In this document: positions 4,922 to 5,316 of the stretch, one piece after another
Layout of the letters: each line of letters opens with the position of its first letter
Position numbering within the stretch: the first letter of the stretch is position 1
DNA from: Humisphaera sp.
GTDB taxonomy: Bacteria > Planctomycetota > Phycisphaerae > Tepidisphaerales > Tepidisphaeraceae
Direction: 5' to 3'
Assembly: GCA_025351525.1 (NCBI GenBank)
Contig: JANXVV010000107.1
Span: forward strand, 1 to 5,316
DNA length: 5,316 nt
Program-made: the position numbers and the translations under genes
The notes under the pieces: model-generated
The model's database searches: none
The model's input: the letters and a program-made list of their open reading frames with translations, nothing else
Told to the model about the DNA's origin: nothing

Positions 4922-5316
4922 CTATCGATAACAAACTTCCTTCATCGCCGCCACGATCCGATCGAGGCTGGGGAGCATTGCTTCTTCCATGAAGTGATTG
5001 AAGGGGACGGGGATTTCATCGCTGTGGATGTATTCGATTGGGGCGTCGAGGTAATCGAAAACCTGCTTGCCGATTTTCTGCTGGATGCCGGCCCCCATGC
5101 CGCAGTAGCCGTAGTCTTCATCGACGATGACGCAGCGGTGCGTCTTTTTAATGGAGTTGATGATCGTTTTGATATCGAGCGGGCGGAGGGTTCGCAGGTC
5201 GATCAGTTCGACATCAATCCCCTCGGCTACCGCTGCCGCGACGGATTCGCGGACAACGCGCTGCAAAGGACGGCCATAGCTGATGACAGTGACATCCCTG
5301 CCTTCACGTTCGACAT
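4922..5316 (-). CDS. pdhB: Pyruvate dehydrogenase E1 component, beta subunit (C-terminal part)
   Basis: This partial gene gives 130 complete codons and enters from the right edge; the start and the N-terminal pyrimidine-binding half are outside. The visible part is the transketolase C-terminal domain. It begins REGRDVTVISYGR, followed by an amphipathic helix, then VELIDLRTLRPLD, CVIVDEDYGYCGMGAGI, FDYLDAPI, and PVPF with the C-terminal MLPSLDRIVAAM. These are hallmarks of E1 beta subunits of alpha2beta2 2-oxoacid dehydrogenases, which decarboxylate pyruvate on thiamine diphosphate and reductively acetylate E2. This domain contributes to subunit contacts and docking to the E2 subunit-binding domain. 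The separate beta subunit implies an E1 alpha gene, probably just upstream outside the window. Linkage to E2 and E3 supports pyruvate specificity, but the fragment alone cannot exclude a branched-chain or acetoin enzyme. The stop is TAG at 4924..4922. Confidence 0.94.
   Translation of the reverse strand, partial: VEREGRDVTVISYGRPLQRVVRESVAAAVAEGIDVELIDLRTLRPLDIKTIINSIKKTHRCVIVDEDYGYCGMGAGIQQKIGKQVFDYLDAPIEYIHSDEIPVPFNHFMEEAMLPSLDRIVAAMKEVCYR

Overview
The window is a minus-strand stretch of a pyruvate dehydrogenase complex (PDHc) locus. Small accessory genes, mostly stress or conflict type, sit in its gene junctions. Read in the direction of transcription (high to low coordinates) the order is: E1 beta (3' part only, cut by the window edge), a possible 53-codon ORF, a xisI-family gene, E2 (dihydrolipoyl acetyltransferase), an antitoxin/MazF pair, E3 (dihydrolipoyl dehydrogenase with its own N-terminal lipoyl domain), and a RelB-like antitoxin overlapping a RelE/ParE-like toxin that runs off the left edge. 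I support no plus-strand gene. The long plus-strand frames are antisense shadows of the E2 and E3 genes.

Organism: GC-rich bacterial DNA. A separate-subunit E1 (alpha plus beta type), a single-lipoyl E2, a lipoyl-E3 fusion, XisI and plant/cyanobacteria-like small toxin-antitoxin families together fit a free-living Verrucomicrobiota or Planctomycetota-like bacterium. This is an inference from protein flavour only. No rRNA or other marker is present, and other phyla cannot be excluded.

How the genes work together: E1 decarboxylates pyruvate on thiamine diphosphate, the E2 lipoyl arm carries the acetyl group to CoA, and E3 reoxidises dihydrolipoamide to make NADH. Both E2 and E3 begin with a lipoyl domain. 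The first 58 codons of the two genes encode identical residues and differ at only 9 of 174 bases, all at third codon positions, so this segment was copied or homogenised recently. Just beyond codon 58 the two genes diverge sharply.

The accessory genes are not part of pyruvate metabolism. XisI (normally paired with XisH) stands 28 bases before E2 with no visible xisH. The MazF module fills the E2-E3 junction, and its toxin starts at a GTG behind a strong ribosome binding site located inside the antitoxin gene. The RelBE-like module follows E3. The largest gene-poor stretch (4668-4921, 254 bases) holds the 53-codon ORF and no recognisable RNA gene. The window has no CRISPR array, tRNA, rRNA or insertion sequence that I can see.
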